From Polynucleobacter difficilis (GTDB lineage Bacteria > Pseudomonadota > Gammaproteobacteria > Burkholderiales > Burkholderiaceae): a stretch of 64,000 nucleotides of DNA. The notes under the pieces were generated by a model that ran no database searches, was not told where the DNA came from, and saw only the letters and a program-made list of their open reading frames with translations. Both the position numbers and the translations under genes were made by a program. The DNA lies in contig NZ_CP023276.1 in NCBI RefSeq assembly GCF_003065365.1, forward strand, positions 930,001 to 994,000, read 5' to 3'. Position 1 is the first letter of the stretch, and every line of letters starts with the position of its first letter. Positions 48,797 to 61,373 of this stretch are shown in pieces.

Positions 48797-48895
48797 GTCT
48801 TCTCACTCTTGAGTCGATTGGGGGCTGGGGCCGAATTGGCCTACATAATGGATTTTACTGCCAGGTCAAATTCTGGACTCGGGTGGAGGTATCGT

Positions 48896-48901
48896 TATAA
48901 T
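48896..48901 (+). promoter_or_regulatory. -10 element upstream of pyrG
   Basis: A perfect TATAAT lies 28 bases before the pyrG ATG, giving a leader of about 20 bases. The -35 region 17 bases upstream (CTGGAC) is a poor match, so an activator or an extended element may be involved. This would drive the pyrG-kdsA-eno-ftsB block. Confidence 0.5.
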
Positions 48902-48904
48902 TAG

Positions 48905-52735
<3,831 letters not shown>

Positions 52736-52754
52736 CATTCAACCTCCCTAGGCC

Positions 52755-53087
52755 ATGCGACTCATTATCTACTCCATGTTTGGTTTACTGATTGCCATTC
52801 AGTACCCACTATGGCTTGGGAAGGGTGGCTGGTTCAAGGTCTACGAGATGGAAAAGCAACTCAAGGATCAGAAAGAGTTGAATCAAGCCCTAGCGCTGCG
52901 CAATACAAAGTTAGCCGGCGATGTGAATGACCTGAAATCAGGAACGCGCGCGATTGAAGAACGGGCTCGGGCAGAGCATGGCATGCTCAAAGAGGGCGAG
53001 TATTTTGTGCAAATTCTGCCTAGCGATAAATCGGTAGCTCAAGCAAAGCAAGATGCGCTCGCCAAAGAGGCGCAAAAACCGCAGTAA
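52755..53087 (+). CDS. ftsB: Cell division protein FtsB
   Basis: FtsB is a small bitopic divisome protein that works with FtsL and FtsQ. It has 110 residues. One N-terminal membrane segment ([20 protein letters not shown]) is followed by the conserved [64 protein letters not shown]. That stretch is a periplasmic coiled coil ending in the FtsB/FtsL signature. It is the last gene of the pyrG block, and its TAA stop forms one end of a perfect palindrome shared with hslO. Confidence 0.93.
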   Translation: MRLIIYSMFGLLIAIQYPLWLGKGGWFKVYEMEKQLKDQKELNQALALRNTKLAGDVNDLKSGTRAIEERARAEHGMLKEGEYFVQILPSDKSVAQAKQDALAKEAQKPQ

Positions 53088-53101
53088 GCAGGATCTGCTT
53101 A
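53085..53101. repeat. Perfect 17-base palindrome containing both convergent stop codons
   Basis: TAAGCAG (53085-53091), GAT, then CTGCTTA (53095-53101). The TAA is the ftsB stop, and the reverse complement of the terminal TTA is the hslO stop. The stem is short and lacks T-runs, so it is a weak candidate for bidirectional termination or may simply be compact convergent coding. Confidence 0.5.
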
Positions 53102-54064
53102 ATGTCCGCCCGATGGCGGCCGAGTAGCATCCGTAAGTAAGTCAGTCTTGAAGACCTGAATGCAGTCCACCGCATCAAATCGGTAGGCCTTGCCGCAAAA
53201 CTCACAGCCCGTTTCCACTGCACCCTGTTCAGCAAGAATGCTGTTTACTTCCTCTTCCCCCAGCATGCGCAAAACATCGGCCACCTTGAGGCGTGAACAG
53301 CGACAGGCAAATTGGACTGGCCTTGTCGGAAATGCTCGTACTCCTGCTTCGCTGGATTCATTCAAAAAGAGCCGGCGTAATGTCGTCTCGGGACTGAGTT
53401 CAAGCAACTCATCCGTAGTGATGGTTTCGCCCAATGCCTGAATACGACTCCAACCCTCCGCTGCCGTCTGCGGATCAAGGTGAACATGTCCTCCAGAGTT
53501 GGGCAGGCGTTGTAACAGTAAGCCACCCACCACCTTTTCATTGGAGGCGAGCCAAATACGGGTTTCCAATTGTTCTGAGTGGCGCATGTACAGCATGATG
53601 GCTTCGGCGGCATTGGTTACAGGAACGGCAATGCCATTCTGGTCTTGTTGGAGGGCAACGATGCCTTGATAGGGCGGCTGCCCAGGTTGGCGGTCGCTTG
53701 GGTCTAAGGTAATCACCAGACGGCCAGTATTGCTAGCATCCAATAAATCGGCCAGCGTGGCATTCGGATCAATCTCAGTCGGCTCTACCGATAACTTGAC
53801 TGTAGCGCGCATGGTGAGGTTTGAGCTGCACTCCACCACCAAGAGGGAAATCGGCCCCTTGCTTTGCGCCTGAATCATCAGGGTGCCATCGAATTTGAGG
53901 CTGGCACTCAGTAAAGTGGCAGCTGCGACAAAATCACCCAGAATCTGACGAATAACAGGCGGGTCATCGCGTCGCTCCTGTACCGACTGCCATGCAGTGT
54001 TAATGGACACAATTTCGCCGCGGACGGGAGCCCCATCACACACAAAGACAAGTAGTTCATTCAT
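53099..54064 (-). CDS. hslO: Redox-regulated chaperone Hsp33
   Basis: Hsp33 is a holdase activated by oxidation plus unfolding. It has 321 residues. The N-terminal core runs from LLVFVCDGAPVRGEIVSINTAWQSV. The C-terminal zinc switch has the first pair as CRC in FACRCSRLKVADVLRMLG and the second as CEFC in GCEFCGKAYRFD, fitting the CxC...CxxC redox sensor. The linker has the expected length. The gene is divergent from gltX with 56 bases between starts. I see no sigma-32-type sequence upstream of it. Confidence 0.94.
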   Translation of the reverse strand: MNELLVFVCDGAPVRGEIVSINTAWQSVQERRDDPPVIRQILGDFVAAATLLSASLKFDGTLMIQAQSKGPISLLVVECSSNLTMRATVKLSVEPTEIDPNATLADLLDASNTGRLVITLDPSDRQPGQPPYQGIVALQQDQNGIAVPVTNAAEAIMLYMRHSEQLETRIWLASNEKVVGGLLLQRLPNSGGHVHLDPQTAAEGWSRIQALGETITTDELLELSPETTLRRLFLNESSEAGVRAFPTRPVQFACRCSRLKVADVLRMLGEEEVNSILAEQGAVETGCEFCGKAYRFDAVDCIQVFKTDLLTDATRPPSGGH

Positions 54065-54084
54065 GGTCCAAAGTATCCTTGGTT

Positions 54085-54113
54085 TTGCCTTGATTTGCTT
54101 GACCTGAGATAAT
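54085..54113 (+). promoter_or_regulatory. Promoter for gltX, placed for a leaderless mRNA
   Basis: TTGCCT (54085-54090) and GATAAT (54108-54113) are separated by 17 bases. The -10 element ends seven bases before ATG 54121, so transcription would begin at the start codon. No Shine-Dalgarno is present upstream of the ATG. Confidence 0.6.
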
Positions 54114-54120
54114 ACTGGCT

Positions 54121-55536
54121 ATGTCTATACGTACCCGATTTGCTCCTAGTCCGACTGGATTTATCCACCTCGGTAATCTGCGCAGCGCGCTGTATCCGTG
54201 GGCTTTTGCGCGCCACCATGGCGGTGACTTTATTCTCCGCATTGAAGATACTGACCTTGAGCGCTCCTCCCAAGAGGCGGTGGACGTCATCATCGATGGC
54301 ATGGCATGGCTTGGTCTTGATATCGATGAAGGCCCCATCTATCAAATGCAGCACATGGATCGTTATCGTGAAGTGATTGCAGAGATGCTGAAATCTGGTC
54401 TTGCATACCCTTGCTATATGAGTGAGGCGGAGCTCAATGCCTTGCGCGATCAGCAAATGGCGAATAAAGAGAAGCCGCGCTATAACGGTCTGTGGCGACC
54501 AGAGCCAGGTAAGGTTTTGCCCCCTGCACCGGAGGGCGTATTACCGGTCATTCGCTTTAAGAGTCCCATTGGCGGCTCGGTCATTTGGCAAGATGCCGTC
54601 AAAGGTCAGATCGAAATCAGTAATGATGAACTCGATGATCTTGTTATTGCCAGGCCTGATGGCACGCCGACATATAACTTTTGCGTCGTAGTAGATGATA
54701 TTGATATGCGAATCACCCACGTGATTCGGGGCGACGATCACGTCAATAACACCCCTCGTCAAATTAACATCATGCGTGCCTTGGGCGGTACGCCGCCGAT
54801 TTATGCGCATTTGCCAACCGTCCTGAATGAGGAAGGCGAAAAGATGAGTAAGCGCAATGGCGCCATGAGTGTTCGCGATTACCAGCGCGAAGGTTATTTA
54901 CCCGAGGCCATTCTGAATTATTTGGCGCGCCTCGGTTGGGCGCATGGTGATGCTGAAGTCTTTACCCGCGATCAGTTTGTAGGCTGGTTTGATTTAGATC
55001 ATTTGGGGCGCTCCCCGGCACAACACAACCCGGAGAAGTTACTTTGGCTGAACCACCATTACATTCAGCATAGCGATGCGGCAAAACTAGCAGAGCAGGT
55101 CAAACCATTTGCCCTTGAGCGCGGAATTACCATTCCGCAAGCGGGGCAGGGCCCGGACTTTGTTCAGGTGGTTGGACTCCTGAAAGACCGCGCCAATACC
55201 TTGATAGAAATTGCCGATGGCGCCAAGCTGTTTTACATGCCAGCACCCGCGTTTTCGCAGCAGGAAATTGATACCAATATTCCAGCGAATATCCGTCCGG
55301 CATTGGCTGACTTGATCACGGCATTTGAGGCGAGCGATAGCAGCAAAGAGGGGTATTCGGCGGCATTTAAGGCGGTCTTAGCGCAGCATCAACTGAAGAT
55401 GCCAGCCTTGGCCATGCCTGTTCGCTACGCTCTATTTGCCACTACCCAAACCCCAGCGATTGATGCCGTCTTGGTCATCCTAGGTAAGGCTGAAACGGTG
55501 CAGCGCCTGAGGAGGGTGCTTGCCACCAAAAATTAG
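54121..55536 (+). CDS. gltX: Glutamate--tRNA ligase
   Basis: GltX charges tRNA-Glu, and its product also feeds tetrapyrrole synthesis. It has 471 residues. The class I HIGH-type motif appears in [19 protein letters not shown], and the KMSKR loop as [14 protein letters not shown]. An anticodon-binding alpha-helical C-terminal domain follows. Recognition signatures are [13 protein letters not shown] and [32 protein letters not shown] promoter-like sequence directly abuts the ATG. The tRNA cluster that follows contains tRNA-Glu, the enzyme's substrate. Confidence 0.96.
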   Translation: MSIRTRFAPSPTGFIHLGNLRSALYPWAFARHHGGDFILRIEDTDLERSSQEAVDVIIDGMAWLGLDIDEGPIYQMQHMDRYREVIAEMLKSGLAYPCYMSEAELNALRDQQMANKEKPRYNGLWRPEPGKVLPPAPEGVLPVIRFKSPIGGSVIWQDAVKGQIEISNDELDDLVIARPDGTPTYNFCVVVDDIDMRITHVIRGDDHVNNTPRQINIMRALGGTPPIYAHLPTVLNEEGEKMSKRNGAMSVRDYQREGYLPEAILNYLARLGWAHGDAEVFTRDQFVGWFDLDHLGRSPAQHNPEKLLWLNHHYIQHSDAAKLAEQVKPFALERGITIPQAGQGPDFVQVVGLLKDRANTLIEIADGAKLFYMPAPAFSQQEIDTNIPANIRPALADLITAFEASDSSKEGYSAAFKAVLAQHQLKMPALAMPVRYALFATTQTPAIDAVLVILGKAETVQRLRRVLATKN

Positions 55537-55617
55537 GGCGGGCAGGCAAAAATAGGCTAAAATCTTGGATTGTTTTAAATGTCTTGTGTTGCAGTAGCAG
55601 TTTGAACGCGAGATTAT

Positions 55618-55693
<76 letters not shown>

Positions 55694-55734
55694 GCATTTA
55701 GAATGGCAGCACATGCAGTAAATGGTAGTCCACG

Positions 55735-55810
55735 GTCCCCATCGTCTAGAGGCCTAGGACATCACCCTTTCACGGTGAGTACGGGGGTTCGAATCCCCCT
55801 GGGGACGCCA
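55735..55810 (+). tRNA. tRNA-Glu (anticodon TTC)
   Basis: This 76-base tRNA has acceptor GTCCCCA with the matching 3' strand ending GGGGAC plus GCCA, and the D-arm CGTCTAGAGG typical of tRNA-Glu. The anticodon loop CTTTCAC gives TTC, the T-loop is GGTTCGAATCC, and CCA is encoded. Confidence 0.96.
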
Positions 55811-55834
55811 GATTTTGTAGTAACGCAGCAGTTT

Positions 55835-55911
55835 GGAGCGGTAGTTCAGTTGGTTAGAATATCGGCCTGTCACGCCGAGGGTCGCGGGTTCGAGTCCCGT
55901 CCGCTCCGCCA
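55835..55911 (+). tRNA. tRNA-Asp (anticodon GTC)
   Basis: This 77-base tRNA has acceptor GGAGCGG/CCGCTCC and D-arm TAGTTCAGTTGGTTAGAAT. The anticodon loop CTGTCAC gives GTC, the T-loop is GGTTCGAGTCC, and it ends in GCCA. It is the last of the tRNA cluster and is followed by an intrinsic terminator. Confidence 0.96.
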
Positions 55912-55919
55912 AGATTGAT

Positions 55920-55947
55920 AAAAAAGCCCCTTAATCGGGGCTTTTTT
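55920..55947. terminator. Intrinsic terminator after the tRNA cluster (bidirectional)
   Basis: AAAAAAGCCCC (55920-55930) pairs with GGGGCTTTTTT (55937-55947) around a 6-base loop. The T-run ends the tRNA operon on the plus strand. The A-run gives a T-tail on the minus strand, where it would also end the M48 peptidase transcript. Confidence 0.92.
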
Positions 55948-55956
55948 ATTGCTGCT

Positions 55957-56838
55957 TTATTTCATTGTTGGGTCGGAGCCCGGGGCCTTTGGTGCATCCC
56001 GATACAGAGGCTCAACCGCCGGCATTAATGCGCTGAGCTGTTCAATGCGCGTTTCGCCCGAAGGGTGGGTTGATAAGAACTCGGGAGGATTTTTACCTTG
56101 CGTTGCCTTCATCATCTTTTGCCATACGGAGATTGCTGCGCGGGGGTTGTAGCCAGCCCTGGCAGCCAGCTCAATTCCAATCGCATCGGCTTCGCTTTCA
56201 TGTTGCCTTGAATTTGGCAACACCAATACGTATTGCGCCACTTGATTGGCTGCATTAATTTGCGCGCCATAGCCTCCGGCTGCAGCCAGTGCAATATTGG
56301 TGATCGTACTTTGTGCCATGGCTTGCGATAGGCGCTCTCTGCCGTGTTCACGTAGTGCGTGCGCAATCTCATGCCCCATGATGGCAGCAATCTCATCATC
56401 ATTGAGCTTAAGTTGATCAATGATTCCGGTATAAAAAGTAATCTTGCCGCCGGGTGCGCAGGTGGCATTCAGAATGGGTGCGTTAATCAGGCTCAGTTGC
56501 CAATTCCATTTCTGGGTATCGTCCCGAAAGTAGGCAGTTTGTGGAATAAGGCGATTGGCAATATTGATCAAGCGATCGTATTGCGGCCCTGATGCAATCA
56601 GAATCTTTTTATCTTGGGCTTTTTTATTTTGCTCTTTAAAACTAATGGCCGATAAACGCTCAACCTCGCTTTGGGAGGCCACCATTAGCTGCTGGCGATT
56701 GATGCCCACTACGCCCGGGCGGGTCGTAGTGGTACATGCAGTAACCAGGGCAATACTGGCAATGCAAAAGGCGATGAGGCGGTAATGCGTATTGCGGATG
56801 CATTTACTGATCAAGGACCTTTGCATTCTGTTCGCCAT
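55957..56838 (-). CDS. M48-family zinc metallopeptidase, probable lipoprotein
   Basis: This 293-residue periplasmic or membrane-attached protease is of the BepA/LoiP/Oma1-like group. The N-terminus is hydrophobic with a lipobox-like LVTAC near residue 35. The zinc motif is GHEIAHALREHGRERLS (HExxH) and the third ligand glutamate is in HESEADAIGIELAARAGY. The C-terminal FLSTHPSGETRIEQL is characteristic of the family. Such proteases degrade misassembled outer-membrane proteins, so it may complement BamD, PpiD-like and other envelope quality-control genes here. No TPR domain follows, so it is closer to LoiP/YcaL than to BepA. Confidence 0.88.
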   Translation of the reverse strand: MANRMQRSLISKCIRNTHYRLIAFCIASIALVTACTTTTRPGVVGINRQQLMVASQSEVERLSAISFKEQNKKAQDKKILIASGPQYDRLINIANRLIPQTAYFRDDTQKWNWQLSLINAPILNATCAPGGKITFYTGIIDQLKLNDDEIAAIMGHEIAHALREHGRERLSQAMAQSTITNIALAAAGGYGAQINAANQVAQYVLVLPNSRQHESEADAIGIELAARAGYNPRAAISVWQKMMKATQGKNPPEFLSTHPSGETRIEQLSALMPAVEPLYRDAPKAPGSDPTMK

Positions 56839-56856
56839 TAAATTGATAAGGGCGTA

Positions 56857-57453
56857 TTACTTCTTTCCTGGTGTAATCGAAGCAGCCATTCTGTCGATGA
56901 AAAGAGCGCGCACTACATCGCCTACTGCAATGTCTTTCAGGAGCTCTGGGTTCTTCACCTTGACCACAGTGACCTTACCATTAGGACCCTTAATAGAAGC
57001 AGTCTTCTTGGTGCGATCTACGGCAACCACATCGGCAATGATTTCAGTTGCGTTGGTAATGGTCTGTGCTGGCTTTTGGCCAGGCTGTGCAGTGGTAACA
57101 GCAGAAGCTTCTTGCTTGCTGCGAATACCATCGCTTTTGGTTTTAATCAGCTCAAGAGCAACTGCAACCTCATAGGTTACGCTCAGGTGGTCGCCTACTT
57201 TGATCTGCGCAAAGTTCTTAATTTCTGGGCCAGCCACAAAACTCGACTCACCTTCTTTATTTTTAAAGGTAATAGTGCGTGTTTTGGCATCAATCTTTAC
57301 GACATCGCCCTGGTATAAGTCATAGACGGTATCCATAATGGCAGCAGCTTCTACTTTAGGCTTGGCTGGGCTAGCAGGCTGTGCTTGAACTAGGCCAGTC
57401 GATGCAAGTAATGCCGCAGTAACTGCAGCGATGTGGAGGGATGTATGTTTCAT
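56857..57453 (-). CDS. Secreted protein of unknown function with two internal repeats
   Basis: This 198-residue protein has a clear signal peptide (cleavage near VQAQPASP). I do not recognise a named family. The mature part holds two similar beta-rich units. Unit one is GDVVKIDAKTRTITFKNKEGE ... IKNFAQIKVGDHLSVTYEVAVALEL. Unit two is ADVVAVDRTKKTASIKGPNGK ... PELLKDIAVGDVVRALFIDRMAASI. Each reads as strand, hydrophilic turn, strand, then a conserved I-VGD-V. This suggests a duplicated small barrel. It is likely periplasmic. It lies 18 bases upstream of the M48 peptidase in the same direction and may be cotranscribed. Confidence 0.75.
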   Translation of the reverse strand: MKHTSLHIAAVTAALLASTGLVQAQPASPAKPKVEAAAIMDTVYDLYQGDVVKIDAKTRTITFKNKEGESSFVAGPEIKNFAQIKVGDHLSVTYEVAVALELIKTKSDGIRSKQEASAVTTAQPGQKPAQTITNATEIIADVVAVDRTKKTASIKGPNGKVTVVKVKNPELLKDIAVGDVVRALFIDRMAASITPGKK

Positions 57454-57491
57454 ATGCTTCCTTTTGGTTTGATAAAAAATGATCTCTGTTT

Positions 57492-58436
57492 TTACTGCGT
57501 ACTAATTGATTCAACAAGCTGAGTTTGATTTTCTGGGCGCTCCCACCAATTGCCGACAAAGTATCCCTGTAGCCAGTCGATGTATTGACTAACCTTACCA
57601 GGCACAAGGCGCGGGGAAGAAAACACCGCATGGATTTCTTGGGAGGGCAGGGTCCAGTCCGTCAAAATGGGTTGCAAATTTCCTTTTTTAACTGAGCGGT
57701 GCGCTACATACCAAGGGAGCGCTGCTAAACCCATTTTAGCGATGGTGGCCGCCAATAATGTCGACAAATTATTGGAATAGAGCGGTCCTTTAACCGGAAC
57801 TGAAAGTGCTGCACCATCAGCCCCGCTAAAGTGCCAACGGTGGTTATCTTGAACCGAGCTATAAATTAAAGCCTGATGCTCCGCTAACTCGGTTGGATGC
57901 TTGGGCGTGCCATGCTCTTCTAAATAGGCCGGGCTGGCAACCAACACCCAGGGATTGAGACCCAAATAGCGGGAACCCAACGAAGAGTCCGGCAATCGGC
58001 CCATGCGAATCGCCAAATCAATGCCTTCCTCGACTAAATTGACGTAGTGGTCATCTAGACTCAAGTGCACTTGCAGCTGGGGGTGCTGGCTCATGAATTC
58101 CAGTACCAAGGGAGTCAAAATACGGCGACCGAAGGCAACCGAAGAGCTAATCGACAATTTGCCCTGAATTTTGCTTTGCAAGAGGGCGGCTAAATTATCT
58201 GCATCCTCGAGCTCGCGCGAAATGACTTTGCATTTCTCATAATAGATTTGGCCAATTTCAGTCGGAGTGACCCCTCTGGTGCTGCGGTGCAACAAAAGGG
58301 AACCGAGGCGTTTTTCTAAAAAGGCGATGTGCTTGGTGGCGGTGGGCTGGGTAATACCAAGGCTGGTGGCGGCCTTGCTAAAGGAGCCAGTCTCAACGAC
58401 GCGAACAAATAGGGCAATGCCCTGTATGCGATCCAT
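57492..58436 (-). CDS. LysR-type transcriptional regulator of the glyoxylate module
   Basis: This 314-residue LysR regulator has an N-terminal helix-turn-helix (MDRIQGIALFVRVVETGSFSKAATSLGITQPTATKHIAFLEKRLGSLLLHRSTRGV). A substrate-binding-like effector domain follows (GKLSISSSVAFGRRILTPLVLEFMSQHP onward). It is divergent from gcl with a palindrome in the gap. By context it probably controls gcl, and perhaps hyi and glxR. The effector, perhaps glyoxylate or a related acid, is not known. The sequence resembles the CrgA/AaeR-like branch common in Burkholderiales. Confidence 0.9.
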   Translation of the reverse strand: MDRIQGIALFVRVVETGSFSKAATSLGITQPTATKHIAFLEKRLGSLLLHRSTRGVTPTEIGQIYYEKCKVISRELEDADNLAALLQSKIQGKLSISSSVAFGRRILTPLVLEFMSQHPQLQVHLSLDDHYVNLVEEGIDLAIRMGRLPDSSLGSRYLGLNPWVLVASPAYLEEHGTPKHPTELAEHQALIYSSVQDNHRWHFSGADGAALSVPVKGPLYSNNLSTLLAATIAKMGLAALPWYVAHRSVKKGNLQPILTDWTLPSQEIHAVFSSPRLVPGKVSQYIDWLQGYFVGNWWERPENQTQLVESISTQ

Positions 58437-58467
58437 TTGCCTATTTTAGCCTGATTCTGATCTGGGG

Positions 58468-58484
58468 TATTCCAAATTGGAATA
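58468..58484. promoter_or_regulatory. Candidate LysR operator in the regulator/gcl gap
   Basis: This is a perfect 17-base palindrome: TATTCCAA, a central A, then TTGGAATA. It contains the T-N11-A pattern of LysR boxes and lies between the divergent regulator and gcl. A near-copy lies upstream of glxR at 61273. Confidence 0.65.
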
Positions 58485-58566
58485 GGTGATATGAATGCGC
58501 CTGCCATTCTCATTTGGGCCGGAAGTCGCGATCATTCATTCATTCTTAAAACGTGGAGGAGACATC

Positions 58567-60357
58567 ATGGCCAAAATGAAAGCCGCAATGGCTGCAGTAC
58601 TAGTAATGGAAAAAGAGGGCGTTTCTACCGCCTTTGGCGTTCCAGGTGCAGCAATCAATCCGCTGTATGCGCAATTACGCGAGCGTCAATCCATTACGCA
58701 CATTTTGGCTCGTCACGTCGAGGGCGCCTCGCATATGGCCGAAGGCTATACCCGCGCGAAGGCTGGCAATATCGGTGTTTGCATCGGCACCTCAGGCCCT
58801 GCTGGCACCGACATGATCACCGGTCTCTATTCAGCCAGCGCTGACTCCATTCCAATTCTGTGCATTACTGGCCAAGCACCACGTGCGCGCCTCTACAAAG
58901 AAGACTTTCAGGCGGTTGATATTGAAACCATCTCTAAGCCAGTAACCAAAATGTCTGTAACCGTACGCGAGCCTGGCTTGGTGCCCCGCGTATTCCAGCA
59001 GGCCTTTCATGTGATGCGCTCCGGACGTCCTGGCCCAGTCTTAATTGATTTGCCGATTGATGTTCAGCTTGCTGAAATCGAATTTGATATTGATACCTAC
59101 GAGCCATTGCCGGTTTACAAGCCTGCGGCTAGCCGTAAGCAGATTGAAAAAGCCATTGAAATGCTGATGGCATCTGAAAAGCCCTTGATCGTATCTGGCG
59201 GCGGCGTTATTAATGCCGATGCAGATAAGTTATTGGTTGAGTTTGCCGAGTTGACCGGTATTCCAGTGATTCCTACCCTGATGGGCTGGGGCACGATTCC
59301 TGATGACCATCCGCTGATGGCTGGCATGGTCGGATTGCAAACATCCCATCGCTACGGTAATGCCACGATGCTCGCCAGCGACTTTGTTTTGGGTATTGGT
59401 AACCGCTGGGCTAACCGCCACACTGGTTCACTTGAGGTGTATTGCAAAGACCGTAAATTTGTCCACGTCGACATTGAGCCTACGCAAATTGGACGCGTCT
59501 TTAATCCAGACTACGGCATTGTTTCCGATGCAAAAGCTGCTTTGGAATTGTTTGTTGAAGTAGCCAAAGAATGGAAAGCCAAAGGTAAATTAAAAGACTA
59601 CAGCGACTGGGTCAGCCGTTGTCAAGAGCGTAAGCGTTTGATGTTGCGCAAGACCAATTTTGATAATGTGCCTATCAAGCCACAGCGCGTATACCAAGAG
59701 ATGAACTCGGTATTCGGTCGTGACACAGTCTATGTATCGACCATTGGTTTATCGCAAATTGCAGGCGGTCAGTTCTTGCACGTGTATGGCGCGCGTCAGT
59801 GGATCAATTGCGGTCAAGCCGGTCCCTTAGGTTGGACTATTCCTGCAGCACTCGGCGTGTTAGCCTCTGACCCAACCAAGACAGTCGTTGGTCTTGCCGG
59901 TGACTATGATTTCCAATTCTTAATTGAAGAGTTGGCTGTTGGCGCACAATTCCATTTGCCGCTGGTTATGGTTTTAGTGAATAACAGCTACCTTGGCTTA
60001 ATTCGTCAAGCGCAGCGCGGCTTTGAGATGGACTACTGCGTCCAGCTCGCCTTTGACAACATTAACGTGGATGATCAAAACCTCAAAGGGTATGGCGTTG
60101 ACCACGGCAAGGTGGTTGAAGGACTCGGCTGCAAGGCCTTGCGCGTGACTGACCCTAGCAAGATCAATGCTGCCTTGATCGAAGCGCAAAAGATAGCCAA
60201 AGAACATCGCGTTCCAGTAGTGGTTGAGGTTATCTTAGAGAAGGTAACTAATATTGCGATGGGCACCGAGATTAATAATGTCAATGAATTTGAAGACATT
60301 GATTGCCGTCACCCTGCTGGTACTGAAGGATTGGTTACAGCCGGTTTGCTCGAGTAA
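58567..60357 (+). CDS. gcl: Glyoxylate carboligase (tartronate-semialdehyde synthase)
   Basis: Gcl is a thiamine-diphosphate enzyme that joins two glyoxylates to tartronate semialdehyde and CO2. It has 596 residues. The N-terminal domain includes [16 protein letters not shown] and [19 protein letters not shown]. The valine in RHVEG replaces the catalytic glutamate of other ThDP enzymes and is diagnostic of Gcl. The ThDP motif begins [34 protein letters not shown] chose ATG 58567 because GGAGGAG lies just upstream; the frame is open further to 58495. It is divergent from the LysR gene and ends at an intrinsic terminator. Confidence 0.97.
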   Translation: MAKMKAAMAAVLVMEKEGVSTAFGVPGAAINPLYAQLRERQSITHILARHVEGASHMAEGYTRAKAGNIGVCIGTSGPAGTDMITGLYSASADSIPILCITGQAPRARLYKEDFQAVDIETISKPVTKMSVTVREPGLVPRVFQQAFHVMRSGRPGPVLIDLPIDVQLAEIEFDIDTYEPLPVYKPAASRKQIEKAIEMLMASEKPLIVSGGGVINADADKLLVEFAELTGIPVIPTLMGWGTIPDDHPLMAGMVGLQTSHRYGNATMLASDFVLGIGNRWANRHTGSLEVYCKDRKFVHVDIEPTQIGRVFNPDYGIVSDAKAALELFVEVAKEWKAKGKLKDYSDWVSRCQERKRLMLRKTNFDNVPIKPQRVYQEMNSVFGRDTVYVSTIGLSQIAGGQFLHVYGARQWINCGQAGPLGWTIPAALGVLASDPTKTVVGLAGDYDFQFLIEELAVGAQFHLPLVMVLVNNSYLGLIRQAQRGFEMDYCVQLAFDNINVDDQNLKGYGVDHGKVVEGLGCKALRVTDPSKINAALIEAQKIAKEHRVPVVVEVILEKVTNIAMGTEINNVNEFEDIDCRHPAGTEGLVTAGLLE

Positions 60358-60387
60358 TTGGTTTAATCAATAGAATGCTGTTCTAAT

Positions 60388-60419
60388 GCGGTATTACGAA
60401 AGTAATACCGCAATTTTTT
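60388..60419 (+). terminator. Intrinsic terminator after gcl
   Basis: GCGGTATTAC (60388-60397) and GTAATACCGC (60402-60411) form a perfect 10-base stem with a GAAA tetraloop, followed by AATTTTTT. It separates gcl from hyi, so hyi needs its own promoter or read-through. Confidence 0.88.
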
Positions 60420-60461
60420 ACCATTTGAGTTTTGATTGTTTGAATTTGATAAGGAATAGGA

Positions 60462-61238
60462 ATGCCGAAGTTTGCTGCCAATCTCACAATGTTGTTTAAT
60501 GAAGTTCCATTTATGGAGCGCTTTGATAAAGCTGCAGCAGCCAACTTCAAGGCAGTGGAGTTCCTCTTTCCGTACGCATTTCCGGCCGCTGATATTAAGG
60601 CAAAGCTCGATCAAAACAAACTGACTTTGGTGCTGCACAATTTGCCCGCAGGAAATTGGGAGGCGGGTGAGCGCGGTATTGCCTGTCTACCGGACCGCAT
60701 TGAGGAGTTTCGCAAAGGTGTTGCGAATGCAGTGGAATATGCTACTGCACTCGGCGTGTCGCAAGTGAATTGTTTGGCTGGAAAAATGCCTGAAGGTGTT
60801 GCACACAATGTCCTGCGGACTACCTTTATTGATAACCTAAAGTACGCTGCCGCTGAGCTGAAAAAGGCCAACATCAAGCTGCTGATTGAGCCCATCAATA
60901 CCTTTGATATTCCTGGCTTCTTCTTATCTGGAACGCAGCAGGCCATCGATATCATCACTGAAGTTGGCTCTGATAATCTATTTTTGCAGTACGACATTTA
61001 CCATGCGCAGCGCATGGAGGGCGAGCTGGCCAATTCGATCCAGAAGCACCTTTCTAAAATTGCTCATATTCAGCTCGCTGATAATCCTGGCCGTAACGAA
61101 CCTGGCACCGGTGAAATCAATTACGCTTACATCTTTGCCATGCTCGATCGTATTGGTTATGCCGGCTGGATTGGCTGCGAATACAAGCCTGCAGCAACAA
61201 CTGAAGCGGGCTTGGGTTGGTTTAAGCCCTTCGCTTAA
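60462..61238 (+). CDS. hyi: Hydroxypyruvate isomerase
   Basis: This enzyme interconverts hydroxypyruvate and tartronate semialdehyde. It is a TIM-barrel protein of the xylose-isomerase-like group with 258 residues. Motifs are PKFAANLTMLFNEVPFMERFDKAA, LLIEPINTFDIPGFFLSG (catalytic Glu), QYDIYHAQRMEGEL and the last glutamate in WIGCEYKPA. AAGGA lies six bases before ATG 60462. It stands between gcl and glxR, the classic glyoxylate order, but a strong terminator precedes it. Confidence 0.94.
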   Translation: MPKFAANLTMLFNEVPFMERFDKAAAANFKAVEFLFPYAFPAADIKAKLDQNKLTLVLHNLPAGNWEAGERGIACLPDRIEEFRKGVANAVEYATALGVSQVNCLAGKMPEGVAHNVLRTTFIDNLKYAAAELKKANIKLLIEPINTFDIPGFFLSGTQQAIDIITEVGSDNLFLQYDIYHAQRMEGELANSIQKHLSKIAHIQLADNPGRNEPGTGEINYAYIFAMLDRIGYAGWIGCEYKPAATTEAGLGWFKPFA

Positions 61239-61272
61239 ATTTGCTACTGCCATATTGATTAGCTAGTTTGGC

Positions 61273-61287
61273 ATTCCAATTAAGAAT
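61273..61287. promoter_or_regulatory. Candidate second LysR-type site upstream of glxR
   Basis: ATTCCAATTAAGAAT at 61273-61287 resembles ATTCCAAATTGGAAT at 58469-58483 (shared ATTCCAA at the left and GAAT at the right) and is followed by AGG in both places. A possible -10 hexamer GATAAT lies at 61306-61311. This supports coordinated control of glxR and gcl by the same regulator. Confidence 0.5.
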
Positions 61288-61373
61288 AGGGTTCTGCTCT
61301 TGCGAGATAATTTGCATTTGTAACCCCACAAACCCGAACAATAAAATCCATCACCTCAAATAGGATAACTACC

